From Heteroscillospira sp050943935 (lineage in GTDB: Bacteria; Bacillota; Clostridia; Oscillospirales; Oscillospiraceae), in assembly GCA_050943935.1 (NCBI GenBank), contig JBMNQC010000002.1, positions 150,512 through 214,511 on the forward strand: a stretch of DNA of 64,000 bases, written 5' to 3'. Positions 24,921-33,781 of this stretch are shown here, one piece after another. How positions within the stretch are numbered: the stretch's first letter is position 1; each line of letters begins with the position of its first letter. The notes under the pieces were generated by a model. The model saw only the letters and a list, made by a program, of their open reading frames with translations, was not told the origin of the DNA and did no database searches. The position numbers were made by a program, and so were the translations under genes.

Positions 24921-25751
24921 ATGAGCGAATGCAACCACGACTGCTCCAGCTGCTCCTCCAACTGCGGCGAGCGCACCGCCCCCCAGATAGAAAAGGCCGC
25001 ACTCCACGAGGGAGCCTCCGTCAAAAAGGTCATTGCCGTAGTCAGCGGCAAGGGCGGCGTGGGCAAGAGCCTCGTCACCGCTCTCATGGCCGCCAAAATG
25101 CAGCGCGAGGGCTATTCCGCCGCCGTGCTGGACGCAGACATCACCGGCCCCTCCATCCCACGTGTGTTCGGCATAAACGAGCGCGCCCGCGGCAGCGGAG
25201 AGCTCATCTACCCCGCCGAGAGCGCCACCGGAGTCCAGGTCATGTCCCTGAACCTGCTACTGGAGAATACCGCCGACCCCGTGGTGTGGCGCGGCCCCGT
25301 CATCGCTGGCGCTGTAAAGCAGTTCTACACCGATGTCCTGTGGGACGATGTGGACTTCATGTTCGTGGACATGCCTCCCGGAACCGGCGACGTGCCCCTC
25401 ACCGTGTTCCAGTCCCTGCCCCTGTGCGGCATCATAGTTGTCACCTCTCCCCAGGAGCTGGTGAGCATGATAGTGGAAAAGGCCGTGCGCATGGCCCGCC
25501 TTATGAACGTGCCCGTGCTGGCTCTGGTGGAGAATATGAGCTATTTCCAGTGTCCCGACTGCGGCGGGAAGCACGCCATCTTCGGCGAGAGCCATGTGGA
25601 GGAGCTGGCCGCAAAATACGGCATCAGCCGCATAGCGAAGCTGCCCATAGACCCCGCCATCCCCGCCCGCTGCGACAGCGGCAAGGTGGAGCAGATAGAT
25701 TCTCCCTGGCTGGACGGCATAGCCGAGGATCTTGTTCAGCTTCTGAAATAA
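24921..25751 (+). CDS. Mrp/NBP35 family Fe-S cluster carrier ATPase
   Basis: 276-residue P-loop protein that would carry and deliver iron-sulfur clusters. The Cys-rich N-terminus (CNHDCSSCSSNC, residues 4-15) resembles the Nbp35 cluster site. The deviant Walker A is SGKGGVGKS (about 42-50), then DADITGPS and DMPPGTGD; a CPDC pair (about 213-216) is the expected bridging cluster site. In an anaerobe with an Rnf complex, Fe-S supply is a natural role. Ends at a good terminator. Confidence 0.92.
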   Translation: MSECNHDCSSCSSNCGERTAPQIEKAALHEGASVKKVIAVVSGKGGVGKSLVTALMAAKMQREGYSAAVLDADITGPSIPRVFGINERARGSGELIYPAESATGVQVMSLNLLLENTADPVVWRGPVIAGAVKQFYTDVLWDDVDFMFVDMPPGTGDVPLTVFQSLPLCGIIVVTSPQELVSMIVEKAVRMARLMNVPVLALVENMSYFQCPDCGGKHAIFGESHVEELAAKYGISRIAKLPIDPAIPARCDSGKVEQIDSPWLDGIAEDLVQLLK

Positions 25752-25759
25752 AACTTGAC

Positions 25760-25785
25760 CGGGCCGGTATTTACCGGCCCGTTTT
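25760..25785 (+). terminator. terminator of the Mrp-family gene
   Basis: CGGGCCGGTA/TACCGGCCCG arms with a 2-base loop followed by TTTTAT. Confidence 0.85.
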
Positions 25786-25816
25786 ATAATGTTCACAAAT
25801 ATTTCATATCATTTTT

Positions 25817-25844
25817 GGGAACTATTTTTATAACCCGGCGTCTA
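25817..25844 (+). promoter_or_regulatory. possible ECF sigma promoter
   Basis: GGAAC (25818-25822), 16-base spacer, CGTCTA (25839-25844), the classical pattern for ECF sigma factors, about 50 bases before the DUF4358-like lipoprotein gene. An ECF sigma factor is encoded at 31328-31798. Confidence 0.5.
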
Positions 25845-25895
25845 AGCAATCAGAAGCCAAGCTTCTATACCTAATGACTTCTAAAGGAGAACAAC

Positions 25896-26429
25896 ATGAA
25901 AAAAATTACTGCAATGCTTCTTTCCCTGGTGCTCATCACCGGCGCCTTCGCCGGCTGCGCTCCCTCCGAGCCCGAGCCCACCGCCACTCCCGAGCCTGAG
26001 CTCACCGCCGCCGAGCGCGCCGAGCTGTATAAGACCGCCATTGAGAACGCCCGCGGCGAGGAAGAGAACACCAATATGCCCGTAGCTACCGACCCCGAGG
26101 CCGAGGAGATGTCCATGCTGCTTGAAATGCTGGGCATCACCGCCGAGGATACCGACGGCTTTGCCCTGAGCGTATCCATGATGAACGTCCGCGCCTACGG
26201 CATCGCCGTGATCAAGCCCGCCGAGGGCAGCGAGGAGGCCGTAAAGACCGGTCTTGAGAACTTCATCACCACCCAGCAGCAGAACTTCGAGTTCTATCTG
26301 GCCGACCAGTACGAGATAGCCAAGGCCGCAAAGCTTGAAACCCTGGAGGACGGCACCGTCGTCATGGTCATGTGCGAAAACGCCGATGAGGTATATACCT
26401 CCATCACCGACGCCATTACCGCGAAGTAA
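25896..26429 (+). CDS. DUF4358-type lipoprotein
   Basis: 177-residue predicted lipoprotein: signal peptide with lipobox FAGC (Cys 20), a short Pro/Glu/Thr linker (residues 22-40), then a compact alpha/beta domain with FALSVSMMNVRAYGIAVIKPAEG and a final GTVVMVMCENADEVYTSI, as in DUF4358 proteins of Clostridia. Function unknown. RBS AAAGGAG. An ECF-type promoter lies upstream, so it may belong to an envelope stress regulon. Confidence 0.75.
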   Translation: MKKITAMLLSLVLITGAFAGCAPSEPEPTATPEPELTAAERAELYKTAIENARGEEENTNMPVATDPEAEEMSMLLEMLGITAEDTDGFALSVSMMNVRAYGIAVIKPAEGSEEAVKTGLENFITTQQQNFEFYLADQYEIAKAAKLETLEDGTVVMVMCENADEVYTSITDAITAK

Positions 26430-26442
26430 ATACCCGTAAACT

Positions 26443-26458
26443 CCGGACTAAAGTCCGG
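26443..26458 (+). terminator. short palindrome after the lipoprotein gene
   Basis: CCGGACTAAAGTCCGG, 13 bases after the stop, without a T-run. The same 16-bp palindrome recurs at 26882-26897. Confidence 0.45.
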
Positions 26459-26476
26459 GTGTTAGTAAAACAGTTT

Positions 26477-26511
26477 AAGGCCGTGTATCCGAAAGACAGA
26501 TACACGGCCTT
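26477..26511 (+). terminator. strong terminator after the lipoprotein gene
   Basis: AAGGCCGTGTATC and GATACACGGCCTT arms with a 9-base loop, then TTCTTT. Confidence 0.85.
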
Positions 26512-26535
26512 TTCTTTGTATGGATAAGTACGGCG

Positions 26536-26850
26536 GGGCTGGAGAACGTGACGCAGCCTGCGGGCTGCGGGGTCGTGATATGAAACCCATTTCTTTAAAG
26601 AAACGGGTTTCAAACTTCCCAAAGAATCTGCCTAAATCGAATACTCTTTTGGGCCTCGCCGACGCGCACAACGCGCTCGTGCGGCGGTGGCTGTAAGCCC
26701 TGGCCTGCGTTTAAGTACGGTGCTGTCAGGTGAGCTTTATGCCGAAACCTATCTCCCAATTCCACCGACTCAGGCGCGATTTAGTCGGAACTACCTCTTC
26801 GCCCCTGCGGGGCACCTCCCCTTACACAGGGGAGGCTTCGGCTCGGCAAA
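26536..26850 (-). repeat. modular palindromic intergenic repeat, copy 3
   Basis: Inverse orientation relative to copies 1 and 2. Hairpin A is at 26581-26612. It shares with copy 4 a long block running through AGCTCACCTG, CAGCCACCGCCG, GCGCGTTGTGCGCGTCGGCG, GGCCCAAAAGAGTAT and TTAGGCAGATTCTTTGGGAAG. Hairpin B is replaced by CCCCTGTGTAAGGGG and GCCCCGCAGGGGC palindromes. No credible gene. Confidence 0.8.
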
Positions 26851-26876
26851 TTCTGTGAGGCTATTTCGACAAACCG

Positions 26877-26902
26877 AAGCCCCGGACTAAAGTCCGGGGC
26901 TT
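26877..26902 (+). terminator. terminator-like palindrome beyond repeat copy 3
   Basis: AAGCCCCGGACT/AGTCCGGGGCTT arms followed by TTT. Plus-strand oriented although no plus-strand gene directly precedes it. Confidence 0.65.
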
Positions 26903-26952
26903 TTTATGCAATTATTTCCATCGGGAACTTTTATCCGGTGGAGCTCGTCTTA

Positions 26953-27522
26953 TTATTTGCCGTAAAAAATATATCCTATCACGGCGCCGCATACGCCTCC
27001 CACTATGTGAGTGAGCTGGGATATGTTGTCGGCGGAGAAAAGTCCGTCCATTATCTCGCCGCCCAGATAAAACACCACAACAAATATGAGAGTCAGCGGT
27101 ATGCAGTGGCTCTTCATTCCGGCCAGAGAGGACATGACTATCATCATGAACACTATTCCGCTGGCGCCAAGCAGGGCCGTGCCCGGAAAGGCGATAAACT
27201 GCACCATGCCGGATATGAGGGCTGTTATAAGTATTGCCCACAGCAGGCTCATACTGCCGTATTTTTCCTCCAGCGGCGGGCCGACCACCAATATCAGCAG
27301 CATATTTCCTATATAATGGTTATAGTCGGCGTGCCCCAGAACATGGGTGAAAAACCGCAGATATGTCAGCGGATCGCTGAGGGACGAGCGGTAGACGCAG
27401 AAGTATTTTGTTGTTACCCAGTCGCCCAGAAATCCGGCCAGCACCAGCGCTCCAAAGGACAGCAGCGCAAAGGTGAGCACCACGGGAGAATTATACTGTA
27501 TCTTAATTACATATTTTTTCAT
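26953..27522 (-). CDS. rhomboid-family intramembrane serine protease
   Basis: 189-residue six-helix protein. The catalytic Ser is in LLGASGIVF (GASG motif, helix 4), the catalytic His is in QLTHIVGGVCGAVIGY (last helix), and the HN-like loop residues are in HADYNHYIGNMLLI (HxxxN, helix 2). It would cleave membrane protein segments inside the bilayer. ATG at 27522 behind GGAGG is chosen. Length is typical of bacterial minimal rhomboids. Confidence 0.9.
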   Translation of the reverse strand: MKKYVIKIQYNSPVVLTFALLSFGALVLAGFLGDWVTTKYFCVYRSSLSDPLTYLRFFTHVLGHADYNHYIGNMLLILVVGPPLEEKYGSMSLLWAILITALISGMVQFIAFPGTALLGASGIVFMMIVMSSLAGMKSHCIPLTLIFVVVFYLGGEIMDGLFSADNISQLTHIVGGVCGAVIGYIFYGK

Positions 27523-27648
27523 ATCCGACCTCCGCAACAGATACAGGATAATAAAAGTTCACGAAAAAGTCAAGTCATACCCTCCAATATGTGCTAGAAT
27601 AAACTGATATCCGCATTGGGGGAAATCTTTTCAGCGAAAGGACAGCCT

Positions 27649-29892
27649 ATGAAATTCAAAAAAACCATACGCGGCATGTGCGCCGCTCTCAGCTGCACGC
27701 TGCTGCTAACCTCGCCCGCCCTGGCCGCCGCCATGGGCACGGAACTCGATGGCTACACTCTGCCCGTGAGAGAGGGCACCGAATACACCCACGGCGTCTA
27801 CTGGACGGGTACGGATTACCGCCGTGAAAACTACATTGAATATTCGCCCAACGACCAGGTGTACCCCATGGTGGTCTACGGCTCCAAGCTGCTCAACTAC
27901 GGAAATTTCGCCAGCATGGCCAAGCTGCTCAACAGCGAGGGCTATTATGTGATAGGCGGTATAAACGGCGACTTTTACAACACCTGGGACTATCAGCCCC
28001 TGGGCGTCGTAATTAAAAACGGCAAACTTATCACTACCGACGGAGGCTTTGTGGCCGTAGGCTTCAAGGCCGACGGCAGCGCCATGATAGGCCGCCCCGG
28101 CATAGTAGCCAAGGCCGCCTTCTCCGGCGAGACCTATCAGCTCAGCTCCATAAACAAAGCCCGGCAGACCGGCTACGCCCTCTACACCTCCGACTATGCC
28201 GCCCAGACCCGCAATTCCGAGCCAGGCTGGGACATCATCCTCTCCATGCCGGAGGACGGCCTGCTCACCGCCGACTGCACGCTGGAGCTCACCGTTGACG
28301 AGATAATCGAGAGCGAGGAGCGCTGCGACATACCTGAGGGCAAGCTCCTGCTCAGTCTTCCCAAGAGCACCGACGACTGGCGCAAAAAGGGTGTGGAAAA
28401 CCTCTCCGTGGGCGACACGGTGTCCCTCACCGTCACCTGCAATGAGGGCTGGGATGAGGTCGTCACCGGTCTGGGCACCCTGTATCAGATACTTGAGGAC
28501 GGCGAGATTGTCTCCGACCTGCCCACAGGCGCCGAGCCCCGCACCGCCATAGGCCTGCGGGAGGATGGCAGCGTAGTATTCTACACCGTGGACGGACGCA
28601 AAAGCGGCCACAGCGTGGGCGCCACAATGTCCGGCGTGGCTGAGCGTCTTCTGGAGCTTGGCTGCGTGGACGCCGTGATGATGGACGGCGGCGGCAGCAC
28701 CACCATGAATATGGTCCTGCCCGGTGAAAGCGGTATTTCACAGATAAATCTCCCCTCCGACGGCACTCAGCGCTCCGTCACCAACTATCTCATGCTGGTA
28801 TCCACCACTCCCCCCACCGGAGAGGCGGAGAGACTGGTGCTGAGTCCATACAGCAGCCGTATGCTTCTGGGCGCGAAAACCGAGCTCACCACCCTCGCTG
28901 TGGACAGCGTTGGCTTTGCCGCCGAGGTACCCGACGATGTGCGCTACAGCAGCGACCTGGGTTCCTTTGACGGCGACACCTTCACCGCCGGCCGGGCCGG
29001 AGAGGGCAGCATCTCCGTATCCGCCGACGAACTGGAGCGCGGCGAGGCACGTCTGCTGGTTGTTGACACTCCGGATTCCATAACTGTAAAGGAGGAGAAG
29101 TCCGGCGCCGCCAGAGCCTCCATCACCCTCACCACGGAGGAGAGCCTGGACCTCACCGCATCGGCCATGTTTGACCATCTGCCCCTCACCGTACAGGACA
29201 CCTGCTTTGAATGGGCTGTGGAGGGCGAGATAGGCGAGATTGACGAAAACGGCCTGTTCACCGCAGCGGAAGCTCCCGCCGAGGGCGCCATAACCGTCAC
29301 CGCCGGGGAAAACACCGTGACCATCCCCGTGAAAATAAGCTATCCCGCCGGAGTGTACTCCGATGTTCAGGAGGGCGCCTGGTACGCAGACGCTGTGCTC
29401 TCCATGGGTCAGAACGGCTATATGACCGGCGTCACCGAGACCGAATTCGCCCCGGACGCCCAGATGACCCGCGCCATGCTTGTAACCCTGCTCCACCGCC
29501 TTGAGAACTCCCCCGCCCCGGAAGCCGCCGCCCCCTTTGAGGATGTTGAGGGCGGCAAGTGGTACTCCGACGCTGTGGCCTGGGCCTCAGAAAACGGCCT
29601 GGTCACCGGCTACGACGAAAAGACCTTCGGCATAGCCGACAGTATCACCCGTGAGCAGATGGCCGCCCTGCTCTGCCGCTACGCCGCCTGGAAGGGCGAC
29701 GACGTCACATCCGACCAGAGCCTTGACGTCTTCTCTGACCGTGACTCAATAAGCCCCTACGCCGTGGATGCCGTAAAGTGGTGTGTGCAGCAGGAGCTGA
29801 TACGCGGCCTCACCGACACCAGCTTTGCCCCCCAGGGCACAGCCACCCGCGCCCAGACCGCCGTTCTGCTGGACCGCTATCTGAGCGAATAA
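27649..29892 (+). CDS. NAGPA-like phosphodiester glycosidase with SLH domains
   Basis: 747-residue exported protein. A signal peptide (residues 1-27) is followed by a phosphodiester glycosidase domain related to the mammalian uncovering enzyme, with GGINGDFYNTW (about 102-112), GAEPRTAIGL (about 297) and VDAVMMDGGGSTTMN (about 340-354). A linker with Ig-like Big-type segments precedes three C-terminal SLH repeats (from about 575: SDVQEGAWYADAV, EDVEGGKWYSDAVAWASENG, then SPYAVDAVKWCVQ), which anchor to secondary wall polymers. Likely trims phosphosugar groups on surface glycans. Start follows AAAGGA. Confidence 0.88.
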   Translation: MKFKKTIRGMCAALSCTLLLTSPALAAAMGTELDGYTLPVREGTEYTHGVYWTGTDYRRENYIEYSPNDQVYPMVVYGSKLLNYGNFASMAKLLNSEGYYVIGGINGDFYNTWDYQPLGVVIKNGKLITTDGGFVAVGFKADGSAMIGRPGIVAKAAFSGETYQLSSINKARQTGYALYTSDYAAQTRNSEPGWDIILSMPEDGLLTADCTLELTVDEIIESEERCDIPEGKLLLSLPKSTDDWRKKGVENLSVGDTVSLTVTCNEGWDEVVTGLGTLYQILEDGEIVSDLPTGAEPRTAIGLREDGSVVFYTVDGRKSGHSVGATMSGVAERLLELGCVDAVMMDGGGSTTMNMVLPGESGISQINLPSDGTQRSVTNYLMLVSTTPPTGEAERLVLSPYSSRMLLGAKTELTTLAVDSVGFAAEVPDDVRYSSDLGSFDGDTFTAGRAGEGSISVSADELERGEARLLVVDTPDSITVKEEKSGAARASITLTTEESLDLTASAMFDHLPLTVQDTCFEWAVEGEIGEIDENGLFTAAEAPAEGAITVTAGENTVTIPVKISYPAGVYSDVQEGAWYADAVLSMGQNGYMTGVTETEFAPDAQMTRAMLVTLLHRLENSPAPEAAAPFEDVEGGKWYSDAVAWASENGLVTGYDEKTFGIADSITREQMAALLCRYAAWKGDDVTSDQSLDVFSDRDSISPYAVDAVKWCVQQELIRGLTDTSFAPQGTATRAQTAVLLDRYLSE

Positions 29893-29960
29893 AATAAGTA
29901 TTCCGGCTCAGCAGCCGTCCTCTCGCATTTTATATTCATCCACCGTGCAAAGCCATATAC

Positions 29961-29996
29961 AAAAGCATCGGCAGCCAAAGACTGCCGATGCTTTTT
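29961..29996. terminator. bidirectional terminator between convergent genes
   Basis: AAAAGCATCGGCAG/CTGCCGATGCTTTT arms with a 7-base loop; serves the SLH glycosidase (+) and the anti-sigma-like gene (-). Confidence 0.88.
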
Positions 29997-29999
29997 GTT

Positions 30000-31331
30000 C
30001 TATCTCAATTGTATCTCCACCGGTGCGCTCAGTTCGGTTTTGGAGGTATATCCCGGTTCCAGCCAGACCTCGGTGCCGGGGAAATCCGTGAGGAACAGTT
30101 CCTCGGTGAAATATCGTTCCTCGTCGTGCTGTTCGCCGGTCACGGGGTCCTCCCAGCCTATGGTGCAGCTGTTTCCGCCGGTAAAGTACTCGTTTCCGCC
30201 GGCGTCGTAGTATCGGCTGGAAAATACCTGGTGGAAGTTGTAGTCGTCGTCGCCGCCCCGGGAGAGCACCTTGAAAGCCACATTCCAGCCGCTGCCGCTG
30301 CGTCTGACGTACAGAAATTCCGTATCGTAGGGCAGATTTTCGGCAGTCTGGTTTTTCAGGTCAACATAAGTGCGCTCATAGTCCTTATCCAGCCACTCGG
30401 CCCCGGTGATGCTCAGCTTCAGAGAGCTGCTGCCGTAGAAGTAGGGACTGTCCAGCACGAAGGCGCCAAGACCGCCCTCAGGGTCGCCAACGGCGCTGAT
30501 TCCGTTTTTCACAGGCTTATACACATTGCCCTGCTCATCCGTCACCGTGTAGTCCAGCCCCTCAAGATACGCGCTGTTTTCCCCGTCGGAGGCAATGTTT
30601 ATGCGCATCTGGGTAGGATAAAGCTCAATATCCGTGACGGTAAAGCGGTTGCCCTCCAGCTCGAAGCTCTCGTTCACGGGCAGCACCTCGCCCTTGGAGG
30701 TAAAATAGGGGTCGAATTTGAGTTGGAAGTCAAAGGACGCCCGCTGGTTCTCCCCGTCCTCCATGGCCATGACCCGGAAGATAAGCTCGCCTGGCATATT
30801 CTCGTCGAAGAAGTCCACAGTCTTCTTATAGATCCCGTTTTCGTCGCCCCGCCACGCGCCGCCGTGGCTTATGCCCTCGAGGTAAGAGCCGTCTGGAGCA
30901 AGGATCTCCATATCCGAGCCGAAATCCGTGCCGTCTCTGCTCTGCAGGGTGAAAAAGATGTTGAGCTGCTTGCGGTCAACTATCACACCCAGCACCCGGC
31001 AGGTGACGCCGTTATCCGTCTGCTCCTCGTCCACACGCTGTATAAATTCGTTCTCTATCGCCGCCGTAAGGGACGGGGAAAAATCCACCGCCTCCGCCAG
31101 CTTGCCCACCAGGGGGATGCCCGAGCAGGCCGAGGCGAAGGTGGGCGACACATTCACCAGCAGCACAAAGCTGAGGGCCAGGGCGCACAGGCTGCCCACA
31201 GGCGTCAGAAAGCGCCGAATTTTCCGGCTGCGCATTTTCGCCTTCGCCCGGGTGAGGGTGTATTCCAGTTCCGGGGGCGTCTGTTCCAGCTCACTCAAGA
31301 GCGAGCGCATTTCATCATTTCTGTTGTTCAT
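30000..31331 (-). CDS. DUF4179-type anti-sigma-like membrane protein
   Basis: 443-residue protein. A short cytoplasmic N-terminus (residues 1-42) that could hold the sigma factor is followed by one transmembrane helix (about 45-65). The large outer region starts with SPTFASACSGIPLVGKLAEAVDFSPSL, the DUF4179 hallmark, followed by beta-rich domains to the end. It overlaps the ECF sigma gene by ATGA, so it is most likely its cognate anti-sigma/sensor. The outer ligand is unknown. Confidence 0.82.
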   Translation of the reverse strand: MNNRNDEMRSLLSELEQTPPELEYTLTRAKAKMRSRKIRRFLTPVGSLCALALSFVLLVNVSPTFASACSGIPLVGKLAEAVDFSPSLTAAIENEFIQRVDEEQTDNGVTCRVLGVIVDRKQLNIFFTLQSRDGTDFGSDMEILAPDGSYLEGISHGGAWRGDENGIYKKTVDFFDENMPGELIFRVMAMEDGENQRASFDFQLKFDPYFTSKGEVLPVNESFELEGNRFTVTDIELYPTQMRINIASDGENSAYLEGLDYTVTDEQGNVYKPVKNGISAVGDPEGGLGAFVLDSPYFYGSSSLKLSITGAEWLDKDYERTYVDLKNQTAENLPYDTEFLYVRRSGSGWNVAFKVLSRGGDDDYNFHQVFSSRYYDAGGNEYFTGGNSCTIGWEDPVTGEQHDEERYFTEELFLTDFPGTEVWLEPGYTSKTELSAPVEIQLR

Positions 31332-31798
31332 AAATCTCCCTCCTCGGAAAGCTCCAGTCTGAGCAGTTCCAGCGCCCGGCGCTGACGCGTAGCGGCTGTA
31401 CCCTGGGGTATCTCCAGAGTCCGCGCGGTCTCCGCCAATGTCATCCCGGCGAAGTAGCGCAGCAGTATGACCTCCCGGAGCTGCACAGGCAGCTTGCCCA
31501 CCGCCTCGCGCATGGGCAGACGGTCATAGTCCTCGGCGCTCTCCTCGGGTATGTCCTCCAGGGGCACCAGGCGCTTCATGCGCCGCAGCTCGCTTTTGCA
31601 CACATTTATGAGGATGCGCGTAAGCCAGGTCTCGAAATATTCGTCCTGCCGCAGTTTATTAAGTCCCCGCAGAGCCTTGTATACAGCCTCGTCCACCGCG
31701 TCCAGCGCCTGGGCCTCGCCGCCCAGATACATCAGCGCCGTGCGGTACAGGCCGGGGCGTACGCCCGCCAGGCGCGTCTCAAATTCTTCGCCGTTCAT
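31328..31798 (-). CDS. ECF-type RNA polymerase sigma factor
   Basis: 156-residue sigma-70 family protein with only regions 2 and 4. Region 2 has AVDEAVYKALRGLNKLRQDEYFETWLTRILINVC split around residues 35-68; region 4 has LPVQLREVILLRYFAGMTLAETARTLEIPQGT (about 103-134), the -35-binding helix-turn-helix. Translationally coupled to the anti-sigma-like gene. A CGTCTAAT element lies upstream (31842-31835) but without a convincing -35, so autoregulation is only suggested. Confidence 0.9.
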   Translation of the reverse strand: MNGEEFETRLAGVRPGLYRTALMYLGGEAQALDAVDEAVYKALRGLNKLRQDEYFETWLTRILINVCKSELRRMKRLVPLEDIPEESAEDYDRLPMREAVGKLPVQLREVILLRYFAGMTLAETARTLEIPQGTAATRQRRALELLRLELSEEGDL

Positions 31799-31879
31799 AG
31801 CCTTCTTTCCTTTCTTCGGATCCGATTCACCTATTAGACGCGCAGGAGGTCTGTTTTTATTTGGAGGGAGAAAAATTTT

Positions 31880-33709
31880 TTATTTTGCTTCCGCGGTTAT
31901 TACGCGCAGGGCGCCGCCCTGAGAGGGCAGATCATCGTACCAGGCGGTGAGTGTATAGTTCTCCATATCCACTTCGGTCGAAGATACCATGCTCTCTCCG
32001 TCGTTGGAAAGCACATATATCTGTACGGTGCTGTTCAGAGTAAAGGCCCCCATCTCCGTTGTCACACTACCGGTATCCATACCGGTCACATTGCTGCGCA
32101 GCAGGGACTGCACCGCCTCCGGGGCGGATACTCCGCCCTTTATCTGTATGCCGCCGGGCGCGCCGCCCAGGTCCTTGGCAGCGGGGTATATAAAGCTCAC
32201 GCCGCCGCTCAAATACTTATAATAAACAGCGCTGCCGCCGTAGGTTTTCTCGCGCAGCAGGCCGTAGCTGTGCACATCCCCGGTCACATCGCCCAGCACC
32301 AGCTTCGCCGCTTCACCGCCGTCATTGTAGACACAGGCCAGAACGTCCTCCTCATTCAGAGTGACCCCCGCCAGACGCGCGGGGCTGATACTGCGCCCGG
32401 AAGTGCCGGACACATCCAGTATCTCCGCATCCGCAGCCAGCTTCACGGAACCTATCTGCCCGCCGTTTTCGCTCACAGTACCGGACAGTCCGCCCGCAGG
32501 CATGCGCGCCAAGCTGTTTACTCCGTTTTCGCTGCTCACCAGCACCACATCGCCGGTCTGTACGCCGGGAGCGGACGGAAACGTGAATTTTTCCGTCTTT
32601 CCGTCGGTAGCCGTCAGGGTAACATAGCCGCGGGTATATCTGTCGCCGCTTTCGCTGACGGCGGTCTCCATGCCCACAGATGTAACCAACCCCACCACAG
32701 CGCTCTCCGGCTCTCCCGCGGGCATTACTGCCGCCGCGATGTCATCCCGGCCCAAAAGCAGAGTCACCATGTCTCCGGGCTTTATATCCCCCAGCTCCGA
32801 CACGGCATAGCCCGCTGAGCTGCTGCCCAGAGCGTAGTTCACGCCGTCCACGGTGATGCTGTCGGGGCTGGCGGCGTTAGGCAGTACGGCGGTGAGCTTT
32901 CCCGTCACACTCCGTGAAGTCGCCCACACCGTTTTCATAGTCTCGGAATAATACAGCACATCAAATTCCCGCACCGCAGAGATGGAGGCCTTTTCGCCGT
33001 TGCGGTAGATGTGCAGGGGCGTGAAAGCCACATCACTCAGCCAGTCGCTGTCTGCTGTTATGGGCCCTTTGGTCACGGACTCCACCAGCGCCGCCCTGTC
33101 TATCTTCCCGCTCTCGTCCAGACTGTGCCCCAGAGCCTGAGCGTAGGTCTTGCCGTATTTGTCCTGAGCGTTCAGGGTGTTGTATACCAGCCGTGCGCAG
33201 TCCAGCCGGGTGAGAGTCTCGCCGCTGCCGCGCTGAACTCCGGCGGTGAGACCCAGCTTTTCGCCCAGCGCCATCTGGCCCTCCGGCCAGCCGGAGGTGA
33301 AGTCCCCATCCTTATAGCCCAGCAGCTTTTCCAGCACGGTCACGGCCTGAGCCAACGTCACCGCCTCCTCCGGGCGGAAGCTGCCGTCCGGATAGCCGTT
33401 CAGCCAGCCGTATTCCGCAGCTGCCGCCAGATAGCCCGCCGCCCAATGTCCGGACGCCACATCGTTAAAGGGAGAAACAGCTGCACTCCCCGCCGTTCCC
33501 AGCCGGGAGGCGGCCACGGCCATTTTGGCAAACTGCGCCCGGGTAACATTCTGCTCCAGATTCAGCTCTCCCCGCTCGTCGCCGTTCATGACTCCCAGCG
33601 CCGATAGCACCTCCAGCATCTCGCCGTCGTTGTCCGCGGCCAGCGCACCGGCGGGCACAGCGGCAAACAGGCACAGCGCCAGCAAAAGGCAAAGCAGCTT
33701 TCGTTTCAT
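31880..33709 (-). CDS. SLH-domain cell-surface protein
   Basis: 609-residue exported protein. Signal peptide (1-24, AGALAAD) followed by three SLH repeats (about 30-190: VTRAQFAKMAV, FNDVASGHWAAGYLAAAAEYGWLNGYPDGSFRPEE, LTRLDCARLVYNTL). The remaining 400 residues are beta-rich with no recognised catalytic motif. A wall-anchored structural or assembly protein is likely. An AAGGAGG site sits 6 bases upstream of the ATG. Confidence 0.85.
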   Translation of the reverse strand: MKRKLLCLLLALCLFAAVPAGALAADNDGEMLEVLSALGVMNGDERGELNLEQNVTRAQFAKMAVAASRLGTAGSAAVSPFNDVASGHWAAGYLAAAAEYGWLNGYPDGSFRPEEAVTLAQAVTVLEKLLGYKDGDFTSGWPEGQMALGEKLGLTAGVQRGSGETLTRLDCARLVYNTLNAQDKYGKTYAQALGHSLDESGKIDRAALVESVTKGPITADSDWLSDVAFTPLHIYRNGEKASISAVREFDVLYYSETMKTVWATSRSVTGKLTAVLPNAASPDSITVDGVNYALGSSSAGYAVSELGDIKPGDMVTLLLGRDDIAAAVMPAGEPESAVVGLVTSVGMETAVSESGDRYTRGYVTLTATDGKTEKFTFPSAPGVQTGDVVLVSSENGVNSLARMPAGGLSGTVSENGGQIGSVKLAADAEILDVSGTSGRSISPARLAGVTLNEEDVLACVYNDGGEAAKLVLGDVTGDVHSYGLLREKTYGGSAVYYKYLSGGVSFIYPAAKDLGGAPGGIQIKGGVSAPEAVQSLLRSNVTGMDTGSVTTEMGAFTLNSTVQIYVLSNDGESMVSSTEVDMENYTLTAWYDDLPSQGGALRVITAEAK

Positions 33710-33747
33710 ATCATTTCCTCCTTTGGGGTTTTTCTACAGTCAAAAAA

Positions 33748-33778
33748 AGCAGACCGCCGTAAAAAACGGCGGTCTGCT
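33748..33778 (-). terminator. terminator of ftsH
   Basis: AGCAGACCGCCGT/ACGGCGGTCTGCT arms with a 5-base loop, followed on the minus strand by TTTTTTT. Confidence 0.9.
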
Positions 33779-33781
33779 GCG

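Noticed and set aside
26462..26671. Small frames with the recurring peptide FFKEMGF at 9.8, 26.5 and 57.3 kb
   Set aside because: They are translations of hairpin A of the intergenic repeats, differ in frame context and ends, and lack ribosome sites; the conservation is at the DNA/RNA structure level.
31835..31842. Autoregulatory ECF promoter before the sigma gene
   Set aside because: A CGTCTAAT element is present on the minus strand but no GGAAC-like -35 lies 15-18 bases upstream, so it is not listed as a promoter.
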